From: Yoonia vestfoldensis SKA53
Lineage (GTDB): Bacteria > Pseudomonadota > Alphaproteobacteria > Rhodobacterales > Rhodobacteraceae
Assembly: GCF_000152785.1 (NCBI RefSeq)
Contig: NZ_CH672414.1
Coordinates: 1,543,154-1,607,153, forward strand
Direction: 5' to 3'
DNA: 64,000 nucleotides
The stretch's first letter is position 1. Each line of letters opens with the position of its first letter. Below, piece after piece: positions 8,169-17,772 of this stretch. The notes under the pieces were generated by a model that saw nothing but the letters and a program-made list of their open reading frames with translations, searched no databases and was not told the origin of the DNA. The position numbers and the translations under genes were made by a program.

Positions 8169-9437
8169 TTAGTTGCTGGCTGCGCCGTCACCTACGTAGG
8201 CAATCCGCCAAATTGCACCGGCAAAGTCGTCCGACACCAGCATGGAACCATCGGGCAAAAAGGCGATGTCCATTGGGCGGCCTCTGTATTCACCGGTTTC
8301 TTCATTCAACCAGCCATCGGCAAAGACCTCGGTGCCCGCGGCATTGCCGTCTGCATCAAGGCGCGTGAACATGACCGTGGCACCCACCGGATCGGTGCGG
8401 TTCCACGAACCGTGCTGCGCAGAGAAAATCCCACCGTGATATGCTTCAGGGAATGAAGACCCTTTGTAGAAGCTCATTCCAAGATCCGCAGCATGAGCCT
8501 GCATTTCGACCTGCGGTTCGACAAACTCGACACCCTCTGGCCGCGCGACATTGCGGTAATCGGGGATCTCATAGCGCGCATTTGTCCAAGGGAAGCCAAA
8601 GTGCTGACCTGCTTCGGTCTGGCGGTTCAGTTCACCGGGAGGAATATCGTCCCCCAAACCGTCAACCTGGTTGTCAGTCCACCACAAGTCGCCGTTTGCA
8701 GGGTTGAAATCATGGCCAACCGAATTGCGGACGCCCCTTGTGAAAACCTCGCGGCCAGTGCCGTCGGTCTTGATCCGGATGATACCACCGATCCCGATCT
8801 CATCATACAGCGCTAACTTTTCGACAGGCTGAACATTGTGCGGCTGCCCAAGCGAGATGTAGAGCATACCATCCGGCCCAACACGGCAAACACGGGCGGT
8901 GTGGTTAAAGCTTTCCTCCTCAACCGGGATCAGTTCACCTTGTGCTACAACTGTCGACACAGCGACATCGGGACCTTCAAAGAAGAACTCGGCAGCAGGG
9001 AATTGGAGAACGCGGTTACGTTCAGCAATGTAGAGAAATCCATCAGGCGAAAAGCAAGGCCCGTTTGGAATATCAAAAGCAATTGATGGCGCAAAGTCCA
9101 TGACCTGATCTGCAACCCGGTTACGGTCACGGTCCACCACCGACCAAACCTTGTCTTTCCGGGTGCCAACAAACACCACGGTTCCTTGAGGCGCCACGGC
9201 CATGGACCGCGCGTCAGGCACAACCGCGTAAAGGCTGGCTTCAAATCCGTCGGGCACGTTCACAAAAGGAACAATTTCGTTCAAGGATGCAGCCGTCGCA
9301 CCACCCTGTTCGATCATTGTAAAGGCTGACGCGGTGCGCTGCATATTTTGCAGAGTACCCAGATTGTCTTCCTGAGCAGAAGCAGGAATAGCTATTGCAG
9401 TTGTCAGCAATAATGCAGCAAAACTTTTCGTATTCAT
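8169..9437 (-). CDS. PQQ-type sugar dehydrogenase (L-sorbosone/aldose dehydrogenase-like)
   Basis: Six-bladed beta-propeller quinoprotein family, exported. I start it at the ATG at 9437, preceded by GGGAGAGAGATCA and followed by a clear signal peptide (MNTKSFAALLLTTAIAIPAS). The start at 9497 would add an unlikely 20-residue leader. Visible family blocks are DLWWTDNQVDGLGDDIPPGE, then FGFPW, and near the end FLPDGSMLVSDDFAG. It would oxidise a sugar or alcohol in the periplasm and pass electrons to a cytochrome such as the neighbour at 7764-8096. The exact substrate is unknown. Confidence 0.75.
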   Translation of the reverse strand: MNTKSFAALLLTTAIAIPASAQEDNLGTLQNMQRTASAFTMIEQGGATAASLNEIVPFVNVPDGFEASLYAVVPDARSMAVAPQGTVVFVGTRKDKVWSVVDRDRNRVADQVMDFAPSIAFDIPNGPCFSPDGFLYIAERNRVLQFPAAEFFFEGPDVAVSTVVAQGELIPVEEESFNHTARVCRVGPDGMLYISLGQPHNVQPVEKLALYDEIGIGGIIRIKTDGTGREVFTRGVRNSVGHDFNPANGDLWWTDNQVDGLGDDIPPGELNRQTEAGQHFGFPWTNARYEIPDYRNVARPEGVEFVEPQVEMQAHAADLGMSFYKGSSFPEAYHGGIFSAQHGSWNRTDPVGATVMFTRLDADGNAAGTEVFADGWLNEETGEYRGRPMDIAFLPDGSMLVSDDFAGAIWRIAYVGDGAASN

Positions 9438-10276
9438 TGATCTCTCTCCCTTTTTTTTCGAAATACGGTGACATCGATGGGGTGCAGAAACACGCATGCT
9501 GATTGCTCACAACAGCAATGCATTTTTCATTGAAATCGATTCATGCATTGAAATTGCGTTTCATCCTGAGCATGCCGGGCCCTCCAACCCAAACATGTCC
9601 AAATGCATGTCTCTGCACCAATTAGGAGTAAGCTCTGTCAACTCTAGAATCGAACAGGCCCCCTATCGGTAATAAAACCTCACCAATTGCTCAAAGATCA
9701 ACATATATTTTGAATTTGGTCATTTTTCTTGACCAGAGCTTCGGTAACGCATCCCTGAAAAGGCTGCGGTTCCAGTGTCGCAAAACGCAACAACATGCAT
9801 CTAGATATATGATTGAACGTCATTTTTTTGCCCATCAGATAGGCAGATCAAGACACAAAATTCATTCGGATGCGGAAAAAAGAATTTGATTATCGTGATC
9901 GACAGATGGGCCATGCGATGCCCGTCATTTCCTAGATAGCTGCTTCGTTCAATCAGTGCAGCCCTGCGGCATTGCGTGTCAGGTATGTGCGTCGCGCCAT
10001 CCATGCGCGTTTCAACTGCTGAAAAACGCATCCTGCGATGGCATTATCGTACAATTGCCGCACCGGTGCTGGCTTGCCGCTCTATCGGTCACGGCGGCAC
10101 CGGCATAAGACCTGCGCTGACATACCAGTCAGGCGACACGATGTTGGCAACCTCATTGCGTAGATTATCGGTCAGCTTGCGCCTTGCGGTTGGATAACCT
10201 GCGCATTGCAAAACGTTTCTGATCTGAAATTAGCAAATATTTCGGTCGTCTCTTTCAGTTCTGGTTTTGATCTTAT
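9438..10276. other. Long intergenic stretch, no supported gene
   Basis: About 840 bases between two leftward genes. Open frames at 9801-10031 (-) and 9976-10197 (+) lack ribosome-binding sites and family resemblance. A short interrupted inverted repeat TGGTCA/TGACCA sits near 9716-9735. On the - strand around 10090-10195 one frame reads like protein (TARRKLTDNLRNEVANIVS) before a stop, possibly a gene remnant that I cannot identify. The region before 9800 probably carries the promoter of the dehydrogenase gene. Confidence 0.45.
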
Positions 10277-11512
10277 TCACTGAAAATGGCGGACGTTCTG
10301 CGTCCAATTGACAATAAGCTCTCGCGCCTCTTGCGACATCTGAACAGCATTCGGTGGCGGCATTGCATGGCTTACACCGGATTGGAGATATATCTTCTCC
10401 GCATGGCGGGCCACATCCTGAGGCGTTTCCAAAAATACGCCTTTGGGTGCCCAACGCATGTTCCCCCACACTGGCTCGCGTGCATGACACATGGAGCAAT
10501 TGCCGATAACGGCGTTGTAAGCCTCGTCAAAACCGGCGGCCGAGGCAAATCGTTCTTCTTGGGCAGACATTGGCCTTGCCTCTGCATCTTCCCAGCTTTC
10601 GTCAATTTTGTAGGTCGATAGCCACGCGATGAGAACCATCAGGATGATTGTTATTGCCCATGTCCAGTGCGGCCCTTTGCCGGTCTTGTGCATGGTGTTG
10701 AAGTAATGCCGGATTGTGACCCCAGTCAGAAAAATGAGGCTGGCGATGATCCAGGCATAATGGGTCCCAAACGCAAGCGGGTAATGGTTTGACAGCATCA
10801 GGAACACGACCGGAAGGGTCAGGTAATTGTTGTGGGTCGATCGGAGTTTCGCGATTTTTCCATACTTCGCATCCGGCACGCGGCCCGCTTTGAGGTCAGC
10901 AACCACGATCCGCTGGTTTGGCATGATCTGGAAAAACACATTGGCTGTCATGATGGTCGCGGTAAAAGCGCCAAGATGTAACAGGGCTGCACGCCCAGTG
11001 AATAACTGATTATACCCCCATGACATAAGGACAAGCAGCGCAAACAGAACGAGCATCAATGAGGTTGGTCTGTCACCCAATCTTGACTTGCACATCTGGT
11101 CGTAAGCTATCCAGCCAATTGCCAATGAACCGCCCGAAATCAGAATGCCTTGCCACAATGAAAGATTGGCCTTGGTTGGGTCGAGCAGGTACAATTCGCC
11201 ACCAACCCAATAGATGATCATCAGCAGACCTGCGCCTGATAGCCACGTCGTGTAGCTTTGCCATTTGTGCCAGGTCAAATGTGCAGGCAATTGGGACGGT
11301 GCAACCGAATATTTGATGGTGTGATAAAACCCGCCGCCGTGCACTTCCCATTCTTCGCCATACGCGCCGTCCGGCAAATCAGGACTTGGGCGGAGCATCA
11401 AATCGAGTGCGATAAAATAGAACGACGCCCCTATCCATGCCATCGCTGTGATGACGTGCAACCAGCGCACAGAAAAGCTAATCCAGTCCCACAAGATCAA
11501 AAAATCGTACAC
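10277..11512 (-). CDS. puuD: Membrane urate oxidase with fused cytochrome c domain (PuuD)
   Basis: Oxidises urate to 5-hydroxyisourate in the inner membrane. The 411 residues comprise about eight hydrophobic segments (residues 1-300), beginning with WLHVITAMAWIGASFYFIAL, and a C-terminal cytochrome c domain with CSMCH (about residue 348) and the later SHAMPPPNA methionine region. That is the PuuD layout, in which electrons leave through heme rather than reducing oxygen to peroxide as soluble uricase does. It is divergent from the LysR gene at 11612, and other urate-pathway genes follow. Confidence 0.9.
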   Translation of the reverse strand: MYDFLILWDWISFSVRWLHVITAMAWIGASFYFIALDLMLRPSPDLPDGAYGEEWEVHGGGFYHTIKYSVAPSQLPAHLTWHKWQSYTTWLSGAGLLMIIYWVGGELYLLDPTKANLSLWQGILISGGSLAIGWIAYDQMCKSRLGDRPTSLMLVLFALLVLMSWGYNQLFTGRAALLHLGAFTATIMTANVFFQIMPNQRIVVADLKAGRVPDAKYGKIAKLRSTHNNYLTLPVVFLMLSNHYPLAFGTHYAWIIASLIFLTGVTIRHYFNTMHKTGKGPHWTWAITIILMVLIAWLSTYKIDESWEDAEARPMSAQEERFASAAGFDEAYNAVIGNCSMCHAREPVWGNMRWAPKGVFLETPQDVARHAEKIYLQSGVSHAMPPPNAVQMSQEARELIVNWTQNVRHFQ

Positions 11513-11611
11513 GCTGCGTCTCCTGCAATTATAGCATGAAGCACGCTAGCCAGATCTGGTTTATTCTGGTATTCCCAGTTAATAGTAAGCAGTATCAAAA
11601 AAAACAGAACA

Positions 11612-12541
11612 ATGTCCTACCTTGATAACATCCGCACTTTTGTCCGTGTTTATGAGTTAGGCAGTATGTCCGCCGCGGGACGAGACTTGCGCTTATCCCC
11701 TGCAGTGACGTCGTCACGTATTTCCCAATTGGAAGAGCATCTTGGCGTACGCTTGTTTCAACGGACAACACGGAATCTGACGCCAACAGAGCAGGGCCAG
11801 TCGTTTTATCGCGGCGCGACCGAAATTCTGGAAGCTGTCGAAACCGCTGAGGCAAAAATTGTCAATCTTACCGAAAATCTGAAGGGCTCGCTTTATGTCG
11901 CTGCGCCTTTGGGAGTGGGCCGGCGCTTGATCGCGCCGCAGGTGCCAATTTTTCTGAAAGATTACCCCGGCGTTAGCCTGCGACTTCGCCTATCTGACCG
12001 AAAGGTTGACCTGACGACGGAAGGGCTCGATTTGGCCTTTTTCCTTGGACAGCCCGTAGACAGCAATCTGCGGATTCGCAAAATTGCTGATGTGCGGCGG
12101 ATCTTATGCGCATCGCCAGAGTATATTGCACAGCGCGGGATGCCTGAAAATGGCGACGACCTTGTCTCAGGCAGGCATGAATGTCTAAATCTGCGGTTTC
12201 CTGGCGCAAAAGAGTTTCAATGGCTATTGTCCACCCCCACCGGGCCACGGCGGTTTCGCGTGTCCGGCAGGTACGAGTCGGATGACGGTGACGTCCTGAC
12301 AGATTGGGCGATTGCCGGAAACGGGGTTGCAATGAAACCAGTCTTTGAAATTGCAGAGCATTTACAAGCCGGAACCTTAGTGGCGGTTGCCCAACAAAAT
12401 CCGCCCGAACCCACCCAGATGGCCTGTCTGTTTACACATCGCAGGATGCAGGATCCGAAAACACGCTTGTTTATGGAATTTATGATCGGCAGAATCGCGA
12501 CGTCGATCAAGGCAACAGACCAGCTATATCTGGCAACCTAA
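11612..12541 (+). CDS. LysR-family regulator, probably of the urate genes
   Basis: 309 residues: an N-terminal winged helix-turn-helix (YLDNIRTFVRVYELGSMSAA through LFQRTTRNLTPTEQG) and an effector-binding domain from about residue 90. The promoter region is shared with divergent puuD (100 bases), the standard LysR arrangement, so urate or a downstream product is a plausible effector. Its end overlaps the end of the convergent uraH gene by four bases. The ribosome-binding site is weak. Confidence 0.82.
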   Translation: MSYLDNIRTFVRVYELGSMSAAGRDLRLSPAVTSSRISQLEEHLGVRLFQRTTRNLTPTEQGQSFYRGATEILEAVETAEAKIVNLTENLKGSLYVAAPLGVGRRLIAPQVPIFLKDYPGVSLRLRLSDRKVDLTTEGLDLAFFLGQPVDSNLRIRKIADVRRILCASPEYIAQRGMPENGDDLVSGRHECLNLRFPGAKEFQWLLSTPTGPRRFRVSGRYESDDGDVLTDWAIAGNGVAMKPVFEIAEHLQAGTLVAVAQQNPPEPTQMACLFTHRRMQDPKTRLFMEFMIGRIATSIKATDQLYLAT

Positions 12542-12891
12542 CTTCCGCGATAAGTGGAATACCCATAGGGCGACAGCAAAAGTGGCACGTGGTAGTGCGA
12601 ATCTTCGGACATGCCAAAGCGGATTGGAACCGCGTCTAGGAACCGGGGCGCTTCGGGTGCAACGCCAGTGGCGTCAAGATATGCGCCCACGTGAAATACC
12701 AGTTCGTATATGCCCGTTGCAAAGTCAGGCGCCGGCAAGATTTGCGCGTCAGTGCGACCATCGTCATTTGTAAAAAGCGTATTGATCAAACTGCGTGTGT
12801 TCGCATCCAGGCGGAATAGTTCGATTTTCAAACCCCGTGCTGGGCGCCCAAGTGCGGTATCAAGGACATGGGTGCTAAGATATCCTGCCAT
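12538..12891 (-). CDS. uraH: 5-hydroxyisourate hydrolase (transthyretin-like), copy 1
   Basis: Hydrolyses 5-hydroxyisourate to OHCU, the step after PuuD. The 117 residues begin with LSTHVLDTALGRPA and end with the diagnostic YRGS tetrapeptide; the SHYHVPLLLSPYGYSTYRGS block contains the catalytic histidine and arginine region. AAGGAGAC precedes the ATG. It is divergent from the puuE-uraD fusion gene, with a palindrome between them, and a diverged second copy is at 62672-63016. Confidence 0.92.
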   Translation of the reverse strand: MAGYLSTHVLDTALGRPARGLKIELFRLDANTRSLINTLFTNDDGRTDAQILPAPDFATGIYELVFHVGAYLDATGVAPEAPRFLDAVPIRFGMSEDSHYHVPLLLSPYGYSTYRGS

Positions 12892-12987
12892 CTGGCTGTC
12901 TCCTTTGGCGGCTGCTGATAATTTGTATGCTGATTAGCGTCACGAACGCAAAGCGCATCAGCAAGACAGTCCTTTTTGCTTTTTTTG

Positions 12988-13005
12988 AAAATAAAATTTT
13001 ATTTT
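12988..13005. promoter_or_regulatory. Perfect 18-bp AT palindrome between divergent uraH and puuE
   Basis: AAAATAAAATTTTATTTT is fully self-complementary and sits 37 bases before the puuE ATG and 97 bases from the uraH start. It could be an operator for the nearby LysR protein or part of an A/T-rich promoter element. The palindrome is certain; its function is inferred. Confidence 0.45.
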
Positions 13006-13041
13006 ATGACTTAGGAATAAGGCATCGATAAGGATTATCCG

Positions 13042-14454
13042 ATGACCCGCTATCCAAGAGACTTGACTGGCTACGGCAACGATTTACCCACCGCGCACTG
13101 GCCCGGAGGCGCAAAGATTGCGGTGCAGGTTGTGCTGAACTATGAAGAAGGTAGCGAAAACAATATCTTACATGGTGATGACGCATCCGAAGCATTTCTA
13201 TCAGAGATGACGGGCGCCACACCGTGGCCACGGCAACGCCACTGGAACATGGAATCAATCTATGAATATGGCAGCCGCGCAGGTTTCTGGCGCGTCCATA
13301 GCTTGCTCAGGCACCTGCCAATCACGGTTTACGGCGTCGCAACAGCGCTCGCGCGCGCGCCGCAACAGCTCGCTGCGATGCAACAGGCTGGTTGGGAAAT
13401 CGCAAGCCACGGATTGAAATGGGTTGAGCACAAAGACATGAGTGTCGATGACGAGCGCCTGCAAATCCGCGAAGCGATCCGCCTGCACACCGAAGTAACA
13501 GGTCAGCCGCCGCGCGGATGGTACACAGGCCGATGTTCCATGAACACCGTCGCGCTTGCCGCTGAGGAAGGGGATTTCCTCTATATCGCGGATAGTTATG
13601 CTGATGATCTGCCGTACTGGATTTCGACAGGCGGAAAAGACCAGCTGATTGTGCCTTATACGATGGATTGCAACGATATGCGTTTCGCAATTCAAGCGGG
13701 TTTCACAAATGGAGATCAGTTTGAAAGCTACCTAAAAGACAGTTTCGACATGCTATATGCCGAAGGGCAGACAGGTCAGGCAAAGATGATGTCCATTGGC
13801 CTGCATTGTCGGATCATCGGCAGGCCAGGTCGGGCGATGGCTTTGAAGCGGGCGCTTGACTACTTCAAACAACATGACGGCGTTTGGTTCGCCACGCGTG
13901 CGCAAATTGCTGATCACTGGATAAAACACCATCCTCCCAAGCGGCACCTGCAACCATCGGCAATGGACAGACAGGTCTTTGTAACAGCTTTTGGCGATGT
14001 TTTTGAACATAGTCCGTGGATTGCAGACAAGGCCTATGATCTTGAACTCGGGCCGACGCATGACAACGCTTTGGGCGTTCACAGCGCACTTGCGCGGGTT
14101 TTTCGGTCTGCCGGCGAAAAGCAACGTCTTGATGTGTTGATGGCGCACCCTGATCTGGCCGGAAAACTGGCAGCAGCGGGGTCTCTGACCCCTGATAGCA
14201 CGGCTGAACAGGCTGGGGCCGGGCTTGACATGCTGACCGATGCAGAACGGGCGACTTTCACCACATTAAACGAAACCTATATGTCAAAGTTCGGCTTTCC
14301 TTTCATCATTGCCGTGCGTGATAATTCCAAGGCTTCAATCATGGCAGCCTTCCAGCGTCGGATCGACAATGACCGCGCCACTGAATTTCAAGAAGCCTGC
14401 CGTCAGGTTGAACGCATCGCCCTTCTGCGCTTGCAACAAAAGTTCGCTCAATGA
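13042..14454 (+). CDS. puuE: Allantoinase PuuE fused to OHCU decarboxylase UraD
   Basis: A bifunctional 470-residue protein. Residues 1 to about 310 are a polysaccharide-deacetylase-type allantoinase (RYPRDLTGYGNDLPTAHWPG at the start, WEIASHGLKW, GWYTGR); this opens allantoin to allantoate. Residues from about 315 on match UraD (FVTAFGDVFEHSPWIADKAY, then FPFIIAVRDNSKASIMAAFQRR), which decarboxylates OHCU to S-allantoin. Catalysis is therefore fused in reverse pathway order. Its stop overlaps the AllA start (ATGA), so the two are translationally coupled. Confidence 0.9.
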   Translation: MTRYPRDLTGYGNDLPTAHWPGGAKIAVQVVLNYEEGSENNILHGDDASEAFLSEMTGATPWPRQRHWNMESIYEYGSRAGFWRVHSLLRHLPITVYGVATALARAPQQLAAMQQAGWEIASHGLKWVEHKDMSVDDERLQIREAIRLHTEVTGQPPRGWYTGRCSMNTVALAAEEGDFLYIADSYADDLPYWISTGGKDQLIVPYTMDCNDMRFAIQAGFTNGDQFESYLKDSFDMLYAEGQTGQAKMMSIGLHCRIIGRPGRAMALKRALDYFKQHDGVWFATRAQIADHWIKHHPPKRHLQPSAMDRQVFVTAFGDVFEHSPWIADKAYDLELGPTHDNALGVHSALARVFRSAGEKQRLDVLMAHPDLAGKLAAAGSLTPDSTAEQAGAGLDMLTDAERATFTTLNETYMSKFGFPFIIAVRDNSKASIMAAFQRRIDNDRATEFQEACRQVERIALLRLQQKFAQ

Positions 14455-14936
14455 CGGACATCATTTACATTCAACCGTTAACGGCCGCTTCTTTCGCCCC
14501 GTTTGGCGATGTCATTGAGGCAAGTGGCCATCCTGACAGAATGATCAATGCCGGGATGTGCAGACGCTTTGATGATTGCGCACAGCTTTCCTTTGCCGAT
14601 GGCAGGGCGGGTATCAGCGTTTTTGATGCCAAGGTGCGCAAATTGCCCATGACGCTAGACTTGATGGAACGGCATCCAGATGGAAGCCAGGCTTTCTTGC
14701 CTATGACCCAGAACCCTTTTCTCGTGGTCGTGGCGCCTGATGAGGATGGCATACCCGGTCGACCAGTCGCATTCGAGACGCAACCCGGACAAGGGGTAAA
14801 CTATCACCGGAATGTCTGGCACGGGGTGCTTGCGCCGTTGTACGAGCCTGGGCTTTTCGCTGTCGTCGACCGTGTCGGAGCAGGCGCCAACCTCGAGGAA
14901 CATAGGTTCGCGCATGATATCACAATCATGAAGTGA
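14451..14936 (+). CDS. allA: Ureidoglycolate lyase
   Basis: Cleaves ureidoglycolate to glyoxylate and urea, in the cytoplasm. The 161 residues carry the AllA blocks ERHPDGSQAF and NYHRNVWHGVLAPL, the latter with the metal/substrate-binding histidines. It overlaps the puuE-uraD fusion gene by four bases and is followed after 58 bases by the permease gene, so the three form one transcription unit. Confidence 0.9.
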   Translation: MTDIIYIQPLTAASFAPFGDVIEASGHPDRMINAGMCRRFDDCAQLSFADGRAGISVFDAKVRKLPMTLDLMERHPDGSQAFLPMTQNPFLVVVAPDEDGIPGRPVAFETQPGQGVNYHRNVWHGVLAPLYEPGLFAVVDRVGAGANLEEHRFAHDITIMK

Positions 14937-14994
14937 TGATGAAAACGTCGGCGGAGGAGCCGACAGATTGAATTTAGGGGAGGAAACTAAAACA

Positions 14995-16410
14995 ATGTCA
15001 AATTCATCCATTGGAACGCCAGAGCAGCTGCGCGATCCGAATTACATGCCACCGCTCACCAAAGCGATCCCGCTTGGCATCCAACATGTCTTGGCGATGT
15101 TTGTCGCCAATGTCACACCCGCCATTATCGTCTGCGGTGCTGCTGGGTTCGGCTTTGGGTCCAACAGCCCAGATTTTCCGCAAATGATCTACATGATCCA
15201 GATGTGCATGTTCGTTGCGGGCGTGGCCACTTTGTTTCAGACAATTGGCATAGGCCCCGTCGGTGCGCGGTTGCCCATTGTACAAGGGACGTCTTTTGCC
15301 TTCATCCCGATCATGGTTCCGCTCGTCGCAGGAAAAGGCGTTGACGCAATCGCCGTTCTGATGGGCGGTATTCTTGTTGGCGGATTGTTTCATGCAGTGC
15401 TTGGTCTGTTCATTGGCAGGTTAAGGTTTGCCTTGCCACCGTTGGTCACTGGCCTGGTTGTGACCATGATTGGTCTCGCGCTGGTCAGAGTTGGGATCCA
15501 ATATGCGGCAGGTGGCGTTCCGGCAATCGGTACGCCTGCTTATGGATCCGGCATTAGCTGGCTGATGGCGGCGACGGTCATCTTCGTGACGTTGGGACTT
15601 AAGTTCTTTGCCCGTGGCATGCTATCGGTCTCTGCGGTCTTGCTCGGCCTCTTGGCCGGATATGCATTGGCCTTCGCATTGGGCCAGGTAAACCTTGGCA
15701 ATATCGGGCGTGCAGCCAATTTTGCCTTCCCAAATCCTTTGCATTTCGGTCTGGAATTTACGTTCGCATCAATCATCGGTTTCTGTGCAATGGCATTCGT
15801 GTCGGCGGTTGAAACAGTGGGCGATGTTTCAGGAATTACAAAGGGCGGCGCAGGCCGTGAAGCGACGGATAAAGAGATCCAAGGCGCAACCTATGCAGAC
15901 GGGCTTGGGACCGCCGTGTCAGGATTGTTTGGCGCTCTCCCCAACACCTCGTTCAGCCAGAATGTCGGCTTGATCGCTATGACAGGCGTGATGAGCCGCG
16001 GCGTTGTCACAATCGGTGCGATCTTTTTGATTGCATGCGGGTTGTTGCCAAAAGTTGGTGCGGTCATCTCGTCGATCCCAATTCAGGTTCTGGGCGGTGG
16101 CGTGATTGTCATGTTCGGGATGGTGACCGCCGCTGGCATATCGATGCTTTCGGATGTGCATTGGAACCGGCGCAATATGGTTATCTTTGCAGTCGCGATT
16201 TCATTGGGCCTTGGCTTGCAGCTAGAGCCGGGCGCTTTGCAACATCTGCCTGAGACGGTATTGGTCCTTGCGACCTCGGGCATTCTGCCTGCTGCAGTGA
16301 TCGCCATTTTCCTGAACCTTGTGCTGCCACAAACACTCGCAAACGAAGCGACCGAAGAAGTCTCTGGTGGTATGGCCGGCAAAGGCACGGGATCGCTCAA
16401 GCAGGAGTGA
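14995..16410 (+). CDS. NCS2-family purine permease, probably for urate/xanthine
   Basis: Inner-membrane proton symporter of the nucleobase-ascorbate family, about 471 residues with 12-14 membrane segments. The start at 14995 is chosen because GGGGAGGAAA stands just before it; a start at 14968 would place this site inside the gene. Family motifs: QGTSFAFIP, a glutamate in VETVGDVSGI, and NTSFSQNVGLI. The FSQNVGL form is typical of urate/xanthine members rather than uracil ones, which suits the neighbouring urate pathway. Confidence 0.85.
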   Translation: MSNSSIGTPEQLRDPNYMPPLTKAIPLGIQHVLAMFVANVTPAIIVCGAAGFGFGSNSPDFPQMIYMIQMCMFVAGVATLFQTIGIGPVGARLPIVQGTSFAFIPIMVPLVAGKGVDAIAVLMGGILVGGLFHAVLGLFIGRLRFALPPLVTGLVVTMIGLALVRVGIQYAAGGVPAIGTPAYGSGISWLMAATVIFVTLGLKFFARGMLSVSAVLLGLLAGYALAFALGQVNLGNIGRAANFAFPNPLHFGLEFTFASIIGFCAMAFVSAVETVGDVSGITKGGAGREATDKEIQGATYADGLGTAVSGLFGALPNTSFSQNVGLIAMTGVMSRGVVTIGAIFLIACGLLPKVGAVISSIPIQVLGGGVIVMFGMVTAAGISMLSDVHWNRRNMVIFAVAISLGLGLQLEPGALQHLPETVLVLATSGILPAAVIAIFLNLVLPQTLANEATEEVSGGMAGKGTGSLKQE

Positions 16411-16450
16411 TCCGGCACCTTTCGCAAAAACGGCGTCAGCCAAGATAAGC

Positions 16451-16480
16451 AAAAGCGGCGTGTCCAAACACGCCGCTTTT
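16451..16480. terminator. Strong terminator after the purine permease gene
   Basis: AAAAGCGGCGTGT and ACACGCCGCTTTT pair perfectly over 13 bases around a CCAA loop, with the U-run built into the 3' arm. It follows the permease stop by 41 bases and closes the puuE-allA-permease unit. By symmetry it can also work for leftward transcription, including the ureidoglycine aminohydrolase gene that ends at 16614. Confidence 0.88.
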
Positions 16481-16613
16481 CTATTCCAAGGCTGCATTTG
16501 ACGCGCATCACAACAAGCCAACATCAAACGCAACACCACAATCCGAAAAAATCTCGCTATCACCTAAATCGTCGCGTCCCAACTCTGTCTTCCGACAAAA
16601 TCGCCGCCGAACG

Positions 16614-17429
16614 TCACAAAGTCATATGGCGGTTCACATCCTTGTAAAGCAGATAGCGGAACTGACCCGGCCCACCTGCATAACAGGCCTGAGGACAGAA
16701 CGCGCGCAACCACATGTAATCGCCTGCCTCGACCTCGACCCAGTCACTGTTCAAACGATACACCGCCTTGCCCTCCAAGACATAAAGCCCGTGCTCCATG
16801 ACATGTGTCTCAAGGAAAGGAATGACAGCGCCCGGTTCAAATGTCACGATCGTGACGTGCATATCGTGGCGCATGTCCGACGGGTCAACAAACCGCGTTG
16901 TCGCCCATTTTCCATCTGTCCCGGCCATTGGCGTTGGCACAATGTCGTTCTCGTTCAATATCAGCACATCTGGCGCATCAAGGCCGCTGACCGCCTCGTA
17001 GGCTTTTCTGATCCAATGGAACCGAAGGGTTTGCGGGTGCTGATTGTGCAGACGCCATTTGCGGCCAGCAGGTAGATACGCATAGCCACCGGGCGTTAAT
17101 TCGTAGATTGCGCCATTTACCTCGAGCGTCGCAGTCCCCTCGACCACGAACAGCACAGTTTCGGCGCGCGGGTCAGTCTCTGGGTTATCTGAACCGCCTC
17201 CGTGTTGCACTTCCATGATGTACTGAGAAAACGTTTCCGCGAACCCGCTAAGGGGTCTTGAAAGCACCCACAGACGGGTTTGCGACCAGAATGGCAGAAA
17301 GCTCGTTACGATGTCGCGCATCGTCCCCTTGGGGATCACAGCATAGGCGTTTGTGAAAACGGCGCGATCTGTCAGCAGTTGATCCTGCCCAGGTTGACCA
17401 CCTTGGGGCGCGTAGTATGTTGAAGTCAT
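16614..17429 (-). CDS. allE: (S)-ureidoglycine aminohydrolase (AllE/YlbA)
   Basis: Releases ammonia from ureidoglycine, giving ureidoglycolate, the AllA substrate. About 271 residues with two cupin domains. The second carries the Mn-binding set: glutamate and histidines in FLETHVMEHGLYVLEGKAVY. I chose the ATG at 17429 (MTSTYYAPQGG), which has AGGA six bases upstream; the frame is open to 17660 but the extra part has no family match. It converges on the AllA/permease unit. Confidence 0.88.
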   Translation of the reverse strand: MTSTYYAPQGGQPGQDQLLTDRAVFTNAYAVIPKGTMRDIVTSFLPFWSQTRLWVLSRPLSGFAETFSQYIMEVQHGGGSDNPETDPRAETVLFVVEGTATLEVNGAIYELTPGGYAYLPAGRKWRLHNQHPQTLRFHWIRKAYEAVSGLDAPDVLILNENDIVPTPMAGTDGKWATTRFVDPSDMRHDMHVTIVTFEPGAVIPFLETHVMEHGLYVLEGKAVYRLNSDWVEVEAGDYMWLRAFCPQACYAGGPGQFRYLLYKDVNRHMTL

Positions 17430-17772
17430 AATTTTTCCTGAAGGTAAGCGGATAGTGCTGAAATTATGCGCCCCGCCACCATCGTAGACCATATACAAAG
17501 ACGGGACAGGACTGTTCGTACTGATTTGAAAATGCAACAATATACTTCCTAAATCGCAGGGCTTGCGTCGTTGAATCCGTGGGATATTGCGACGCTGATC
17601 GGTTATTCGATGCCGGTTTTCTGTCCCTGCCAGACTTGTGACACGACAACGACCAAACACGGACCGAGCAATTCGACGCCTTGTTCAAATTCAGTCAACA
17701 ACCGATCAAATGGTGTAGACGCGATCGAGAGATAACAAAGTCTGGAAAGTATGACCAAAGAAGGGCCACCAC

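Noticed and set aside
9801-10197. Two small frames on opposite strands
   Set aside because: No ribosome-binding sites, no recognisable domains, low-complexity translation.
16614-17660. Longer start for the ureidoglycine aminohydrolase
   Set aside because: The 77 extra residues have no family match, and the ATG at 17429 has a proper ribosome-binding site.
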